A DNA stretch of 64,000 nucleotides from Bacteroidales bacterium UBA1309 (GTDB lineage: Bacteria; Bacteroidota; Bacteroidia; Bacteroidales; Dysgonomonadaceae), in contig DBTT01000054.1 in the NCBI GenBank assembly GCA_002307185.1, positions 155,687 to 219,686 on the forward strand. Reading direction: 5' to 3'. The translations under genes were made by a program, and so were the position numbers. This document shows positions 63,903 through 64,000 of the stretch, one piece after another; position 1 is the first letter of the stretch; the number at the start of each line of letters is the position of its first letter. The notes under the pieces are model-generated. The model made no database searches and had not been told where the DNA came from. It worked only from the letters and a program-made list of their open reading frames with translations.

Positions 63903-63918
63903 CCCATAACACACGCCT
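63903..63918 (+). repeat. CCCATARCACACGCCT box, copy 2
   Basis: CCCATAACACACGCCT lies 15 bases after the DUF2971 stop and differs from copy 1 (60441-60456) at one base. TAACACACGCCT is very close to the 5' end of VCR-type attC sites. The rest of the putative site is cut by the window end. Confidence 0.6.
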
Positions 63919-64000
63919 CTATGTTCATTAGCTTCCTGACATGCACTCAGCAGGTTTTGCTCCCGCATTAGCTTGGCTGATTTTCAATTCACCTTGTCGT

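Overview
The window is chromosomal DNA of a Bacteroidota bacterium, most likely order Bacteroidales. The signs are lineage-restricted families (DUF4954, DUF2490, an N-terminally extended SufS, a PstC with a large extracytoplasmic insert), many candidate promoters of the Bacteroidota type (-7 TAnnTTTG, sometimes with TTTG about 19 bases upstream), and few Shine-Dalgarno sequences. Genus cannot be fixed from the sequence alone.

Layout. 1-3.8 kb: minus-strand operon hflX, DUF4954 gene, flavin reductase (cut by the window edge). 3.9-4.4 kb: decayed type I restriction-modification locus. 4.5-13.2 kb: M3 oligopeptidase, gyrB, rpsT with a tRNA-Glu, nnr, and an overlapping DedA/GT4 pair. 13.5-19.4 kb: phosphate operon porin-pstS-pstC-pstA-pstB-phoU. 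19.4-20.4 kb: a 23-bp tandem array and a second tRNA-Glu. 20.4-27 kb: acyltransferase, TraB/GumN protein, S9 peptidase, relics of a DUF2975/HTH pair, type II NADH dehydrogenase. 27.1-31.5 kb: operon of VTC-type polyphosphate polymerase, DUF4956 membrane protein, DUF2490 protein and a beta-helix lipoprotein of the Cthe_2159 type. 32-48.6 kb: nfeD-flotillin, secreted flavin reductase-like protein, MATE pump, macrodomain protein, mgtE, GT39-like protein, coaBC, M23 peptidase, pentapeptide protein, glycosyltransferase plus LpxH-like phosphoesterase, POT transporter, esterase.

The most striking locus is 48.6-53.7 kb. It is a minus-strand cluster, cysK - DsrE-like - TusA-like - family 2B encapsulin shell (HK97 fold with a cyclic-nucleotide-binding-like domain in the E-loop) - cysteine desulfurase with an N-terminal extension of about 118 residues. 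It reads as a sulfur-handling nanocompartment system: cysteine made by CysK, sulfur released by the desulfurase inside the shell, and DsrE/TusA-type carriers moving persulfide sulfur. A long imperfect dyad lies just upstream of cysK.

53.9-59.6 kb: mdaB and a divergent lysR gene, tex, an EamA transporter and a small helical hypothetical protein. 59.6-64 kb is an accessory, repeat-rich tract with few genes. It holds two related 21-bp tandem arrays with a shared tail, an 11-bp array, a cluster of six short hairpins, and two isolated genes (ABM monooxygenase family; frameshifted DUF2971). Each of these two genes is followed by the same CCCATARCACACGCCT box, which resembles the start of integron attC/VCR sites. 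No integrase, transposase, rRNA or CRISPR array was found.
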